This document shows positions 17,768-26,227 of a DNA stretch of 64,000 nucleotides, piece after piece (position 1 is the stretch's first letter; each line of letters opens with the position of its first letter). The position numbers and the translations under genes are program-made. The DNA is taken from assembly GCA_001660395.1 (NCBI GenBank), contig LXWE01000002.1, positions 992,001 through 1,056,000 of the forward strand. Direction: 5' to 3'. The notes below the pieces were generated by a model, which saw only the letters and a list, made by a program, of their open reading frames with translations, had not been told where the DNA came from and made no database searches. Source of the stretch: Alteromonadaceae bacterium XY-R5. GTDB taxonomy: Bacteria > Pseudomonadota > Gammaproteobacteria > Enterobacterales > Alteromonadaceae.

Positions 17768-18349
17768 ATGCCATTTATTACCATGATGCCTCACATTCGC
17801 CGCTATTTTGCTTATTTTGCCACTTTGCTGCTGTTACTGTTGTTAAGTGGTTTTATGTTACCTTCTGACTATCACTTACGTCGAAGTATTGTCATCAATG
17901 CGTCGCCTGATGTGATCTATCCCTATCTTGCTGATTTGTCCCGTTGGCCCCAATGGACGGTATGGCATAGAAGGGACCCCGCAATGAAAATTCAATTTAC
18001 TGGTCCCTCCGCGAATATAGGTATGAAAAGTCACTGGCAAAGCGATACGGAAGGGACAGGCAGCATTGAAGTGACAGAACTACGTGCAAACCAATTAGTT
18101 GTTTATCAGGTGGTATTACCCGACCAGGAACTGAGTAGTCAGGGTACCTTTGAGTTGGAATCCACTCGCAATGGCACGCGCTTAACCTGGAAGGATACCG
18201 GGGACTTTAAAGAGAGCCCTCTAAATGCATGGTTAAGTTTGTTCATGGACCAGTGGCTTGGAAAGGACGTGGCAACTGGGTTGGAAAATCTTAAAGTGAT
18301 TTGCGAAAACCAACCCGCACCAATATCAATAATAACAGAATCAAAGTAA
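17768..18349 (+). CDS. SRPBCC-domain protein with N-terminal membrane segment
   Basis: Protein of about 193 residues. An N-terminal hydrophobic segment (YFATLLLLLLLSGFML) is followed by a START-like SRPBCC domain with YPYLADLSRWPQWTVWHRRD, IGMKSHWQSD and TFELESTRNGTRLTWKDTGD, as in polyketide cyclase / lipid-binding proteins. A role in binding or carrying a hydrophobic ligand is an inference. The ATG at 17768 was preferred over an upstream GTG at 17747. It ends just before, or slightly overlaps, the desaturase gene, so a shared lipid-related transcript is plausible. Confidence 0.7.
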   Translation: MPFITMMPHIRRYFAYFATLLLLLLLSGFMLPSDYHLRRSIVINASPDVIYPYLADLSRWPQWTVWHRRDPAMKIQFTGPSANIGMKSHWQSDTEGTGSIEVTELRANQLVVYQVVLPDQELSSQGTFELESTRNGTRLTWKDTGDFKESPLNAWLSLFMDQWLGKDVATGLENLKVICENQPAPISIITESK

Positions 18350-18366
18350 CCAAGTGGACGCCAAAG

Positions 18367-19368
18367 ATGCATGCGAAATCAAACATTCCACCTTCCATCC
18401 TTTTGCCTGCCAGACTTTTAACGATCAAAGAAATGGCACCGTTTTTGGGTAAATCTGATTGGTATGGTATCTGGGCAGTGCTGGTAAATTATGGTCTGAT
18501 TATTCTGGCATTAGCGTTTGCTGCTATATGGCCTCATCCATTGGTAATTGTCATTTCTATGGTGGTGCTAGGAAATCGACAACTTGGGCTGGGAATATTG
18601 ATGCATGACTGTGTTCATTCCGCTTTGTTTAGGCAAAAGCGCTTAAATAAATTTTGCGGAACGTGGTTATTTGCTGCGCCTATTTTGGCTCAATATGACG
18701 GATATAAACGCTATCACCTCAACCATCATGCATTAGCGGGCACACAAGATGATCCGGATTATCAGAACTACTGTTGCTATCCCGTTAGCAAAGCGAGTGT
18801 GTTTCGAAAGTGCATAAGGGATATCTGTGGTATTACTGCTTTCAAAACCTTGTACTTAAGCTTACTTATGCACGCGGGTTTGATGAATTACGATATGGCT
18901 TATCAGCCCCAACAACGAAAAAAGAAAAGTGTGATGAATTGCTTTCGCGCACTGCTGAAAAATCTTGGGTCAGCATGCTGTGTACATGGGATCTTTATTT
19001 TAATCCTGGTTTCATTGGATGCGCTCTGGTTATATGGACTTTGGTGGCTGGCATTTATTACCTTTTTTGCTCTGTTTTCGCGGATCAGAAATGCGGCCGA
19101 GCATGCAAATGTGCCTGATTTACTTGCCCCGGATCCCAGGTTACATGCCCGTACGGTGAATGCGGGTTGGTTGGCCAAAATGACGGTGGCGCCAAATCAT
19201 GTTAATTTTCATCTGGAACATCATTGGCATCCAGGTATTCCACCGATAAATCTCAAGCGTTTCCATCGTTATCTTATCGCTAAGGGTCTGCTTGAGCAGA
19301 CCCAAGTCGCACCTGATTACTGGCATGTCATTCGCCAGTTAACAGTGGCGAAGCCTACTGTCACTTAA
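18367..19368 (+). CDS. Fatty acid desaturase family protein
   Basis: Integral-membrane di-iron enzyme of about 333 residues that would introduce a double bond or hydroxyl into an acyl or isoprenoid substrate. The three histidine boxes are visible: HDCVH, HLNHHAL and HLEHHWHPG preceded by NHVNFH. Hydrophobic helices lie at about residues 35-65, 160-180 and 205-230. The ATG at 18367 is preferred; an in-frame TTG at 18301 would overlap the SRPBCC gene by 49 bp. Its stop codon overlaps the end of the convergent enoyl-CoA hydratase gene by 8 bp. Confidence 0.85.
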   Translation: MHAKSNIPPSILLPARLLTIKEMAPFLGKSDWYGIWAVLVNYGLIILALAFAAIWPHPLVIVISMVVLGNRQLGLGILMHDCVHSALFRQKRLNKFCGTWLFAAPILAQYDGYKRYHLNHHALAGTQDDPDYQNYCCYPVSKASVFRKCIRDICGITAFKTLYLSLLMHAGLMNYDMAYQPQQRKKKSVMNCFRALLKNLGSACCVHGIFILILVSLDALWLYGLWWLAFITFFALFSRIRNAAEHANVPDLLAPDPRLHARTVNAGWLAKMTVAPNHVNFHLEHHWHPGIPPINLKRFHRYLIAKGLLEQTQVAPDYWHVIRQLTVAKPTVT

Positions 19369-20161
19369 GGGGGGGGTGCCATGGCGGCGGCATTTTATTT
19401 AAAAATGCGTTAAGGCCAGCCTGACCTTCTTCCGATACACGCTGCAAGGCAATGCGCAGCCCAGTTTTTGCATTTAACTCACTATCCTTTTGCTGATGCA
19501 TGACATCAAAGATAAGCGCTTTAGCAGCGCTGACAGCGGTTGGCGCGTTATTCAAAATGTACCGAGTGAATTTCTCTATGGTTGGCGTTAATTCTTCCTC
19601 GGTGACCGCTTCGGTAAGCAAACCTACAGATTTTGCCTCTGTAGCTGAAAATATTTCACCTGTTAAAAAATAGCGTCTCGCTGCACGCATGCCAATGGCA
19701 TCTATTACATAAGGACTGATGGTGGCAGGAATCAGGCCTAACTTCACTTCACTTAAACTAAATTGCGATAATTTACAGCCGAAGGCCATGTCACAACAGG
19801 CGATCAATCCAATGGCTCCACCGTAGGCCGAACCATGTACTCTGGCGAGAGTAGGTACCTTTAGGTGATTGAGTTTATATAGCATTTTCGCAAGCAGATT
19901 GGCGTCATGCAGATTGGTATGAAAATCATATTCAGCCATGCGGCGCATCCATTCTAGGTCTGCCCCCGCGCTGAAATGTTTGCCATTCGCGGCCAAAATG
20001 AGTAAACGAGTTTCTTTACTGCGCTCAATCCAGTCGAGTCTATCTGTAATCGCAGCAATCATGGATTCGTCAAATGCGTTATGCAATTGCGGGCGGTTTA
20101 AGGTAAGGGTTGCCACCCCACGTTCATCCTGATGAAACAGGATACAAGACGTATCAGACAA
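19361..20161 (-). CDS. Enoyl-CoA hydratase/isomerase family, possibly methylglutaconyl-CoA hydratase
   Basis: Crotonase-fold enzyme of 266 residues. The oxyanion-hole segments are GKHFSAGADLEWM and GSAYGGAIGLIACCD, and the SEVKLGLIPATISPYVI segment resembles LiuC-type methylglutaconyl-CoA hydratases of leucine and isoprenoid catabolism. No other liu genes are adjacent, so the specific substrate is only a suggestion. The C-terminus is odd (PPPWHPPLK) and is encoded over an 8-C run directly at the overlap with the convergent desaturase gene, so the exact C-terminus should be treated with care. Confidence 0.82.
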   Translation of the reverse strand: MSDTSCILFHQDERGVATLTLNRPQLHNAFDESMIAAITDRLDWIERSKETRLLILAANGKHFSAGADLEWMRRMAEYDFHTNLHDANLLAKMLYKLNHLKVPTLARVHGSAYGGAIGLIACCDMAFGCKLSQFSLSEVKLGLIPATISPYVIDAIGMRAARRYFLTGEIFSATEAKSVGLLTEAVTEEELTPTIEKFTRYILNNAPTAVSAAKALIFDVMHQQKDSELNAKTGLRIALQRVSEEGQAGLNAFLNKMPPPWHPPLK

Positions 20162-20288
20162 AGGCGATCTCCTGTCGTAGCTTCAGGCAAAGTGCATATT
20201 CTACTTTGCTTGTTCTTAGCGTGTAATTTTCCTTTATGTCAGCATTGGAACATGCAAAAATCAATAAGTTTTAACCTTATCTTAACAA

Positions 20289-20311
20289 TGTTGCTGGCAT
20301 AATCAGCAACA
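20289..20311. promoter_or_regulatory. Inverted repeat before the thiolase gene
   Basis: TGTTGCTG (20289-20296) and CAGCAACA (20304-20311) form an 8-bp perfect inverted repeat with a 7-bp AT-rich spacer that resembles a -10 (GCATAAT). It lies about 29 bp before the thiolase start, so it is a candidate operator. I do not recognise the regulator. Confidence 0.4.
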
Positions 20312-20339
20312 TATGTTCATGCGATTGCTTGGAGGCACA

Positions 20340-21515
20340 ATGAAAACACCTCTTATTATGATTATGTCGGCAAAACGCACCCCTATGGGAGCGTTTATGG
20401 GAGAATTAAGTGCCAAAAGTGCACCAGAGCTTGGTGCAACTGCAATCAAAGGGGTATTACAACCATTTGCGAGTCAAACAATAGATGAAGTACTCATGGG
20501 CTGCGTATTGACTGCTGGTGTCAAACAGGCTCCCGCACGGCAGGCCGCGTTACATGCAGGCTTACCAATTAGTACTGGCGCGACTACGCTCAATAAAGTG
20601 TGTGGTTCGGGTATGAAAGCAATCATGATGGGGCATGATATGATCCTCGCAGGTTCTGCCAGTACCATTGTCGCCGGCGGCATGGAAAGCATGACCAATG
20701 CACCTTATCTGATCGAGCGTGCCAGAGCAGGTCTGCGTATGGGTCACCAGAATATTAAAGATCATATGTTCTTAGATGGTCTGGAAAATGCCTATGATGG
20801 TCAGGCAATGGGATGCTTTGCAGATGACACCGCTATTGACGAAGGGATCTCACGTGAAGACATGGATGATTTTGCATTAGCATCGCTGACGCGTGCGCAG
20901 AAGGCACAACAGAGTGGTGCATTTAACGATGAAATTGTACCTGTATCGATTGATTATCGTGGCCAGATCACCACTGTTGCAGACGATGAAGGGCCTAAAC
21001 GCGCCAATGCAGACAAAATCCCAAAACTAAGACCAGCGTTCAGACCCCAGGGAGCGGTAACAGCAGCCAATGCCAGTTCTATCTCTGATGGTGCTGCCGC
21101 TTTGTTACTGATGAATGAGCCTTGTGCGCAGCGTCAGCAATTAGAACCTATGGCCTATTTGGTTGGGCATACCACAGTCGCGTTAGCTCCCGAAGCCTTT
21201 ACCCTGGCGCCAGTATCAGCGATCACGCTGTTACTCGACAGACTTAACTGGAGTAAAGATTCTGTTGATTTGTTTGAAATCAACGAAGCGTTTGCGATGG
21301 TCACATTGGCAGCAATTAAACGCCTTAAATTAGACCCGGAAAAAGTCAATGTACACGGCGGTGCATGTGCCCTGGGGCATCCTATTGGCGCTTCGGGCGC
21401 CAGAGTGGTTGTTACCCTCATTCATGCATTAAAACAACGTGGATTGAAAAGAGGTATTGCCAGTGTGTGCATTGGCGGTGGAGAGGCAACAGCCATAGCT
21501 GTGGAGGTCATTTAA
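20340..21515 (+). CDS. Acetyl-CoA C-acyltransferase / thiolase
   Basis: Condenses or cleaves acyl-CoA with acetyl-CoA. It has 391 residues from the ATG at 20340, which has GGAGG 4 bp upstream; the upstream ATGs are not needed. The nucleophile is Cys88 in LNKVCGSGMKA, the histidine is His347 in ACALGHPIGASGAR, and the second catalytic Cys is Cys377 in VCIGGGEATA. The overall pattern fits biosynthetic-type acetyl-CoA acetyltransferases (AtoB / PhaA-like), although direction cannot be inferred. It is a single gene, divergent from the enoyl-CoA hydratase. Confidence 0.92.
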   Translation: MKTPLIMIMSAKRTPMGAFMGELSAKSAPELGATAIKGVLQPFASQTIDEVLMGCVLTAGVKQAPARQAALHAGLPISTGATTLNKVCGSGMKAIMMGHDMILAGSASTIVAGGMESMTNAPYLIERARAGLRMGHQNIKDHMFLDGLENAYDGQAMGCFADDTAIDEGISREDMDDFALASLTRAQKAQQSGAFNDEIVPVSIDYRGQITTVADDEGPKRANADKIPKLRPAFRPQGAVTAANASSISDGAAALLLMNEPCAQRQQLEPMAYLVGHTTVALAPEAFTLAPVSAITLLLDRLNWSKDSVDLFEINEAFAMVTLAAIKRLKLDPEKVNVHGGACALGHPIGASGARVVVTLIHALKQRGLKRGIASVCIGGGEATAIAVEVI

Positions 21516-21573
21516 CAACGCGTTCGCGTAAGTAAATGTCATACAAAGTAAAATATTGCCTAGGTTGAATAGG

Positions 21574-23172
21574 ATGGTGCATACTTACATGTGTGCAAAA
21601 AAACATCAATTCAGCCTGGGTTTTTATGGTGTGACGACAATAACTAAGATAACTCAACGACACATTGATCAAACCTGTCTACTTTCTCAATCGGGAAAAG
21701 TTGCGCTCGGACTGTTGCTGTTATTGCTTACATGTTTCCCATCTTTTTCCCAAACTACACCGGATATAACCCTTAATTATTGTATCGATCCAGATTGGAT
21801 GCCCTATGAAGCATTTGAAGATAATAAGCATATCGGGATCTCCGCTGATTATCTTGAATTGATTGGTAGCTATTCGGGGATTGCATTTCGACTTCATCCT
21901 ACCAAAAGCTGGGCTGACACCATCGATGCCTTGAAAACAGGTCGTTGCCAGATGGCGGCAATGATAAATCGCTCTACCGATCGCGAAGAGTATTTGGCTT
22001 TTTCTGAGCCGTATTTCTGGTCACCCAATGTATTAGTTGCTCGGGAGTTCAGAGGGTATTTTCAGGATCTGGAACGTTTAACCGGACAAACACTGGGGGT
22101 GGTCAAAGGCTATCGGTTGGAAGAGTACGTCAGACGTTATTATCCCAATGTTGAAGTCCATCAGGTTGCCAGTGAAAAGGCCGGTTTATTGTTGTTAAAC
22201 AGCGGTAAAATCGATGTATTCGTTGGGGCGATGCTATCCACCAATGCATTACTCCATGAATTGCATCTGAATGATTTGAAAATTATAGGATGGGCGGGGC
22301 CCCATGATGAATTACGGATAGGGTTAGTCAAAGGTCTGGAGCCATTGTTACCCAGGATTAATCAGGCGATTGCGCGTATATCTGAACAGCAACAAATCGA
22401 TATTTACCGGCGCTGGACCAATATTGAATTTGAGCGTCAGCTAGATCCAATGCCATTTGTCATAGTGATCATAATCTGTATGTTGATTGTGGCGATTTTG
22501 TATTGGCGCAATTATAACATGCGTCGATTTAATCAATTGTTATCGGCTAAAAATGAACAATTAAGCGAGTTACAGGATGCATTAATCAAGAAGAACAAGA
22601 AGCTTGAATTCCTGTCTACGCACGATAGTCTCACCGCCATCTTTAACCGTCACTATATGCAGCAACGCTGCCAGCAGGAGATGGAAAGTATCCGCCGATT
22701 TAAGCATGACTCCTCATTACTGTTACTGGACATTGATAAATTCAAACTGATTAACGATAGCTTTGGGCATGCCAATGGTGATCAGATTCTGATTGAGTTA
22801 ACTCAGGTGCTGAAATCTAACGTGCGTAATATTGATGTACTTTGCCGATGGGGCGGGGAAGAATTCCTGATACTTTGTCCGCAAACGGATCTAGCCGAAG
22901 CTTGTTTGCTAGCAGGACGTTTACAAACTGCAATACATCGCAATGAATTTTGGAAAGTCAGTAAACTCACCTGTAGTTTTGGGGTAGGGCAATATAAGCC
23001 GTTTGAGTCATTTACCCAGTGGTTTGAACGCACCGATAACGCTCTATACTTTGCCAAAGATGCGGGACGCGACAGGATCTGCTATTCAAAAACGGATGGT
23101 GGTAAAGAAATATATGATGCCAATGCCGAAGAAGACGTATTAGGCCAATCATCGGCACCAGACGCACTGTAA
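21574..23172 (+). CDS. Periplasmic-sensor diguanylate cyclase (SBP_bac_3 - GGDEF)
   Basis: Predicted transmembrane receptor that makes c-di-GMP in response to a small ligand. After a signal or anchor helix (VALGLLLLLLTCFPSFSQ) comes a type-3 solute-binding domain (DPDWMPYEAFEDNKHIGISA, then EYLAFSEPYFWSPNVLVA). A membrane helix (FVIVIIICMLIVAILYW) and a short coiled coil lead to GGDEF. The active site RWGGEEFLIL is intact and the inhibition site RNID lies five residues before it, so feedback control is likely. The start is uncertain: ATG 21574 was chosen, with ATG 21589 as the alternative. Confidence 0.88.
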   Translation: MVHTYMCAKKHQFSLGFYGVTTITKITQRHIDQTCLLSQSGKVALGLLLLLLTCFPSFSQTTPDITLNYCIDPDWMPYEAFEDNKHIGISADYLELIGSYSGIAFRLHPTKSWADTIDALKTGRCQMAAMINRSTDREEYLAFSEPYFWSPNVLVAREFRGYFQDLERLTGQTLGVVKGYRLEEYVRRYYPNVEVHQVASEKAGLLLLNSGKIDVFVGAMLSTNALLHELHLNDLKIIGWAGPHDELRIGLVKGLEPLLPRINQAIARISEQQQIDIYRRWTNIEFERQLDPMPFVIVIIICMLIVAILYWRNYNMRRFNQLLSAKNEQLSELQDALIKKNKKLEFLSTHDSLTAIFNRHYMQQRCQQEMESIRRFKHDSSLLLLDIDKFKLINDSFGHANGDQILIELTQVLKSNVRNIDVLCRWGGEEFLILCPQTDLAEACLLAGRLQTAIHRNEFWKVSKLTCSFGVGQYKPFESFTQWFERTDNALYFAKDAGRDRICYSKTDGGKEIYDANAEEDVLGQSSAPDAL

Positions 23173-23175
23173 TCT

Positions 23176-23655
23176 TTAAGGCTCGTGGTAGTGGGCCATT
23201 TCGCTGCTAATTTTCTTACGCATTTCTACCAGTCGGCGTGCCGACTCACATTGTTCAATATCCTGTTGCGTTTGGGGTATCCACTCGGGCACCGCGGTAG
23301 GCTGGCCATGTTCGTCAACTGCGACCATGATCACAATACAATGGGTTGTAAGGTCACGTTTTTCGGTTTTTGGATCGCCAGCTCTTACGTCTATGGCGAT
23401 GTGCATGGATGTATTGCCGGTCAAAATAACCTTGGCCGATACTTCAACGATACTGCCAACCAGGATAGGTTTTACAAAACGTATGCCACCGGCATAGGCA
23501 GTAATGCAGTATTTACCGCTCCATCCGGCAGCGCAGGCATAGGCTGCTAGGTCAATCCATTTCATCACCGCGCCCCCATGTACTTTGCCACCAAAGTTTT
23601 GGTCAGCGGGTTCGGCTAAAAATCGAAGGGTAATTTGGCGTTCTACACCGGGCAT
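23176..23655 (-). CDS. Acyl-CoA thioesterase, YciA/BFIT-type hotdog
   Basis: Single-hotdog acyl-CoA hydrolase of 159 residues. The core motif NFGGKVHGGAVMKWIDLAAY and the following GIRFVKPILVGSIVEV are typical of the acyl-CoA hydrolase (cytosolic long-chain / YciA) group, with the GG-x-VHGG loop near the active site. The acyl specificity is unknown. It converges on the GGDEF gene, whose stop codon is 3 bp away. Confidence 0.85.
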   Translation of the reverse strand: MPGVERQITLRFLAEPADQNFGGKVHGGAVMKWIDLAAYACAAGWSGKYCITAYAGGIRFVKPILVGSIVEVSAKVILTGNTSMHIAIDVRAGDPKTEKRDLTTHCIVIMVAVDEHGQPTAVPEWIPQTQQDIEQCESARRLVEMRKKISSEMAHYHEP

Positions 23656-23824
23656 AGTAGCTCCTGATTGTTCTTATTGGGCAGGCTTTTATTTGTAATA
23701 CAATAATACATTAAAGTGTATCGTGTCCCAGCAGTAAATTGCTGATCAGAGCTGTACAGCCTTGACCTTACACCAACCGGAAGCGTCAGAATAGAGTTTA
23801 TACCTAAACTCTAAGGCTAATCGG

Positions 23825-24196
23825 ATGAAACACAGTAATCATAGGTTGAGTGATTTGATTGTTAACGCATTTAACCAAGCTTCTGCTGCTCAGCAATGCG
23901 GAGATATTGAATTGGCCTATAAACGTTTAGAGATGGCCCATATTCTCGGGCAGTATTCGACCTATTATCATACCAAGGCGCATATCAGCATGTTGCGACT
24001 GGCAATAAAACAGCGAGACGTAAAAGAAGGACTGGGCCAGCTCATGCGTATTATTGGGGCTGTTAGTAAAACCTGGTTGGGATGGCTGCCAAAAGGCAAT
24101 ACTGGTCGAGCTAATGTCAGTGCATTTAAACCAATGCCGTATAGTAAAGAAATTCAGGCCATTCTCGCACGAATAGAAAACGGGCAAGGACGTTAA
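23825..24196 (+). CDS. DUF3703 protein
   Basis: Uncharacterised protein of 123 residues. Its pattern LEMAHILGQYSTYYHTKAH, then GWLPKGNTGRANVSAFKPMP, fits the DUF3703 family, which has no known function. It has several His residues and no signal peptide. Its TAA stop shares the palindrome TTAA with the stop of the convergent response regulator gene, giving a 4-bp overlap of the coding ends. Confidence 0.75.
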   Translation: MKHSNHRLSDLIVNAFNQASAAQQCGDIELAYKRLEMAHILGQYSTYYHTKAHISMLRLAIKQRDVKEGLGQLMRIIGAVSKTWLGWLPKGNTGRANVSAFKPMPYSKEIQAILARIENGQGR

Positions 24197-25899
24197 GATA
24201 CTTCGCTATCCTTTGCGGATGAAACGGGGACGATCTTAAAGGAATCTGGGTCGCTGTTGATACGCTCAGACAAATTTGCCAGACGTTTATCATTACCGTC
24301 TTTGAGTGGAAGTAATTTGAGTTCTTCTAGCAAGGGGATAGTGTGCGCAAGCTTGTAATGAGACAGCTTCAGCTCAACCAGACATTGCAGCAAATTTAAC
24401 GCAAATGCTGGCTCTTCCATAAACAAGGTGTGCGCCTGATAAAAAAAGTCGATTGCTTCCTGATAGCGTTTTTTCAGGTAATGATCCATGCCTCGTTTAT
24501 TAAAACTAACCGCCCGCTCGCGCTTGGGGGGGAGGGCCTCGGCACTTTTATTAATTAGCATTGATGACAGTACTTTATCGCTTTCATCCTGAATACTGTC
24601 CAACCGTCTCTCACAAGCAAGCAGGATTTCCGACGCCAGCAGGTCGTTACCTAAGCCCAACCAGGCTTTAGCCGCATCGGCCATGGTCGACATTTCAGCG
24701 TGGGTGAAGTCGTCCATACCTTCTTTTTCGACAAATTCTTTTGCTTTTTCCGGATTACCTTCAAGGATCGCGACCAGAGCGTTCATGTAATCGCGTTTTT
24801 GCTGCAAACTGTCATCGACATTTTTGCGCCCGGCCGATCCAATTAAGAAGCGCGCAACCTGAAGGGATTGCGCCCGTTCATTTTGACCGCGTTTTTCTGC
24901 TTGGTGCAAATAACAACTAGCCAAATCAAGAGTCAGTTCATTAAAGCGTTCACGAATATTTCGATTGGATTCGCGTTTCCGCTCGAGCAGATTGATGGCG
25001 TCGTCCATCTTATCCTGAGCGATATAGAGGTTGGTTTTGAGCTTTATGCCCGTCAGAGATAAGTCGTTTTCTTTAATTTGCGAAATATAGTCCTCTGCAT
25101 CTTCGTATTTCTTGTTTTGAATACAAATACGCGTCAACCATTCACACGCCTTTTCCCTTGTCAGGCTGGTGTTGGTCATCTCCTTGAGCATATTTTCACT
25201 TTGGTTATTCTCTCCGGACAATAGCCTGCACTGAATTAAGCCCCATTTTGCCCAGATAATTTTGTCCGAACCTTTTAATACGCCCTGATATAAGCTTGCA
25301 GCCTCATTAAAACGTTCGAGTTTAATCAGGATCCTGGCTCTTAACTTGATAAAGGTTGTTCGTAATTTTGCCGACGCATTCTCGCGTATAATGGTATCTA
25401 ACACCGTTAAGGCCTGTTCAAAATGGCGCTTGTCCATTTCTTCAAATACAGGCATCAACATCGCCTGTTGTTTGATGGAGGCATTGAGGGTCTTTTCCAG
25501 ATTGCGGATGGTATAGGGCTTAAGAACCAAAGCGTCGGGATGTACGTCGACAATTTGTCCAATGATCATTGGCATGCGGTCCGACGTGATAAAAATGATA
25601 CTGGTGACAAAGGAAAGCAGGCCTTCTTTTTGTAAATCCTGCACCACCTCTACGCCATTTTTATTCTGACCGAGGTGATAATCCATTAACAGTAGATCAA
25701 ATTTTCGTTTTTTAAGTTCACCTTTTAATTCGCGGCCATGGTTATAGCAGCCGATATTGGTAAACCCCATTTCCAGCAAATGATTACGCAGGTTAATCCG
25801 CGCCATGCCATTATCCTCGACGATCGCAATACGGTAATTGCGTCGATCTAGCATAGGGGATTTGCTGGTAATATTTTGTGGCGTTTCGGGTATTAGCAT
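24193..25899 (-). CDS. Response regulator with C-terminal TPR repeats
   Basis: Signalling protein of 568 residues. Residues about 22-145 are a receiver domain: acidic pocket in AIVEDNGMA, phosphoacceptor Asp in DLLLMDYHLG, Ser/Thr in IIFITSD and Lys in LVLKPY. The rest is helical and consists of several tetratricopeptide-like repeats, without a DNA-binding or enzymatic output domain. Output through protein-protein contact is therefore likely. The kinase at 30551-31288 is the nearest candidate partner. Its stop overlaps the DUF3703 stop. Confidence 0.88.
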   Translation of the reverse strand: MLIPETPQNITSKSPMLDRRNYRIAIVEDNGMARINLRNHLLEMGFTNIGCYNHGRELKGELKKRKFDLLLMDYHLGQNKNGVEVVQDLQKEGLLSFVTSIIFITSDRMPMIIGQIVDVHPDALVLKPYTIRNLEKTLNASIKQQAMLMPVFEEMDKRHFEQALTVLDTIIRENASAKLRTTFIKLRARILIKLERFNEAASLYQGVLKGSDKIIWAKWGLIQCRLLSGENNQSENMLKEMTNTSLTREKACEWLTRICIQNKKYEDAEDYISQIKENDLSLTGIKLKTNLYIAQDKMDDAINLLERKRESNRNIRERFNELTLDLASCYLHQAEKRGQNERAQSLQVARFLIGSAGRKNVDDSLQQKRDYMNALVAILEGNPEKAKEFVEKEGMDDFTHAEMSTMADAAKAWLGLGNDLLASEILLACERRLDSIQDESDKVLSSMLINKSAEALPPKRERAVSFNKRGMDHYLKKRYQEAIDFFYQAHTLFMEEPAFALNLLQCLVELKLSHYKLAHTIPLLEELKLLPLKDGNDKRLANLSERINSDPDSFKIVPVSSAKDSEVS

Positions 25900-26038
25900 A
25901 AAAGGGTTTCTATCAAACTGCCCAAAAGCGAGTTTACTCCATTGTGGCGGTGATTGCCTGTCAATCCATATTTACGCAATTCAAGTCTAACTAATTGTCA
26001 CACAATAACAATGCACAAAAGATCACGAGGGATGCTTG

Positions 26039-26069
26039 ATTACATTGTGTTAACATACGCGAATGTAAT
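26039..26069. repeat. Inverted repeat ATTACATT / AATGTAAT
   Basis: ATTACATT (26039-26046) and AATGTAAT (26062-26069) form a perfect 8-bp inverted repeat with a 15-bp spacer. It may be an operator or part of the structured element just downstream. The function is not known. Confidence 0.4.
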
Positions 26070-26074
26070 TTGAT

Positions 26075-26143
26075 GTAAGGGATAACTAAATCCTATAAAA
26101 CGATAGCGAGAATTCCTGCTTCGCAGGAACCGATATCCCTTAC
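26075..26143. repeat. Nested palindromic element
   Basis: The outer arms GTAAGGGATA (26075-26084) and TATCCCTTAC (26134-26143) are a perfect 10-bp inverted repeat. Inside lies a tight hairpin, TTCCTGC (26113-26119) and GCAGGAA (26123-26129) with a TTC loop. As RNA this would give a two-tier structure, and as DNA it resembles a dispersed palindromic repeat. It lies 85 bp before the HIBCH-like start. Confidence 0.5.
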
Positions 26144-26227
26144 TGTTTTCAAACCATGCATGTGTCTTACTGAGTATAAAAGTAACCTAACAAATTTGTG
26201 TATGGTTTTTGATGCAAGGAAAATGTT

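Larger units (their letters stand above)
25900..26227. other. Intergenic region with nested inverted repeats
   Basis: This 328-bp stretch between the response regulator gene (leftward) and the HIBCH-like gene (rightward) has no supported gene. It contains three nested or successive inverted repeats between 26039 and 26143, described in the repeat entries. Confidence 0.6.
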
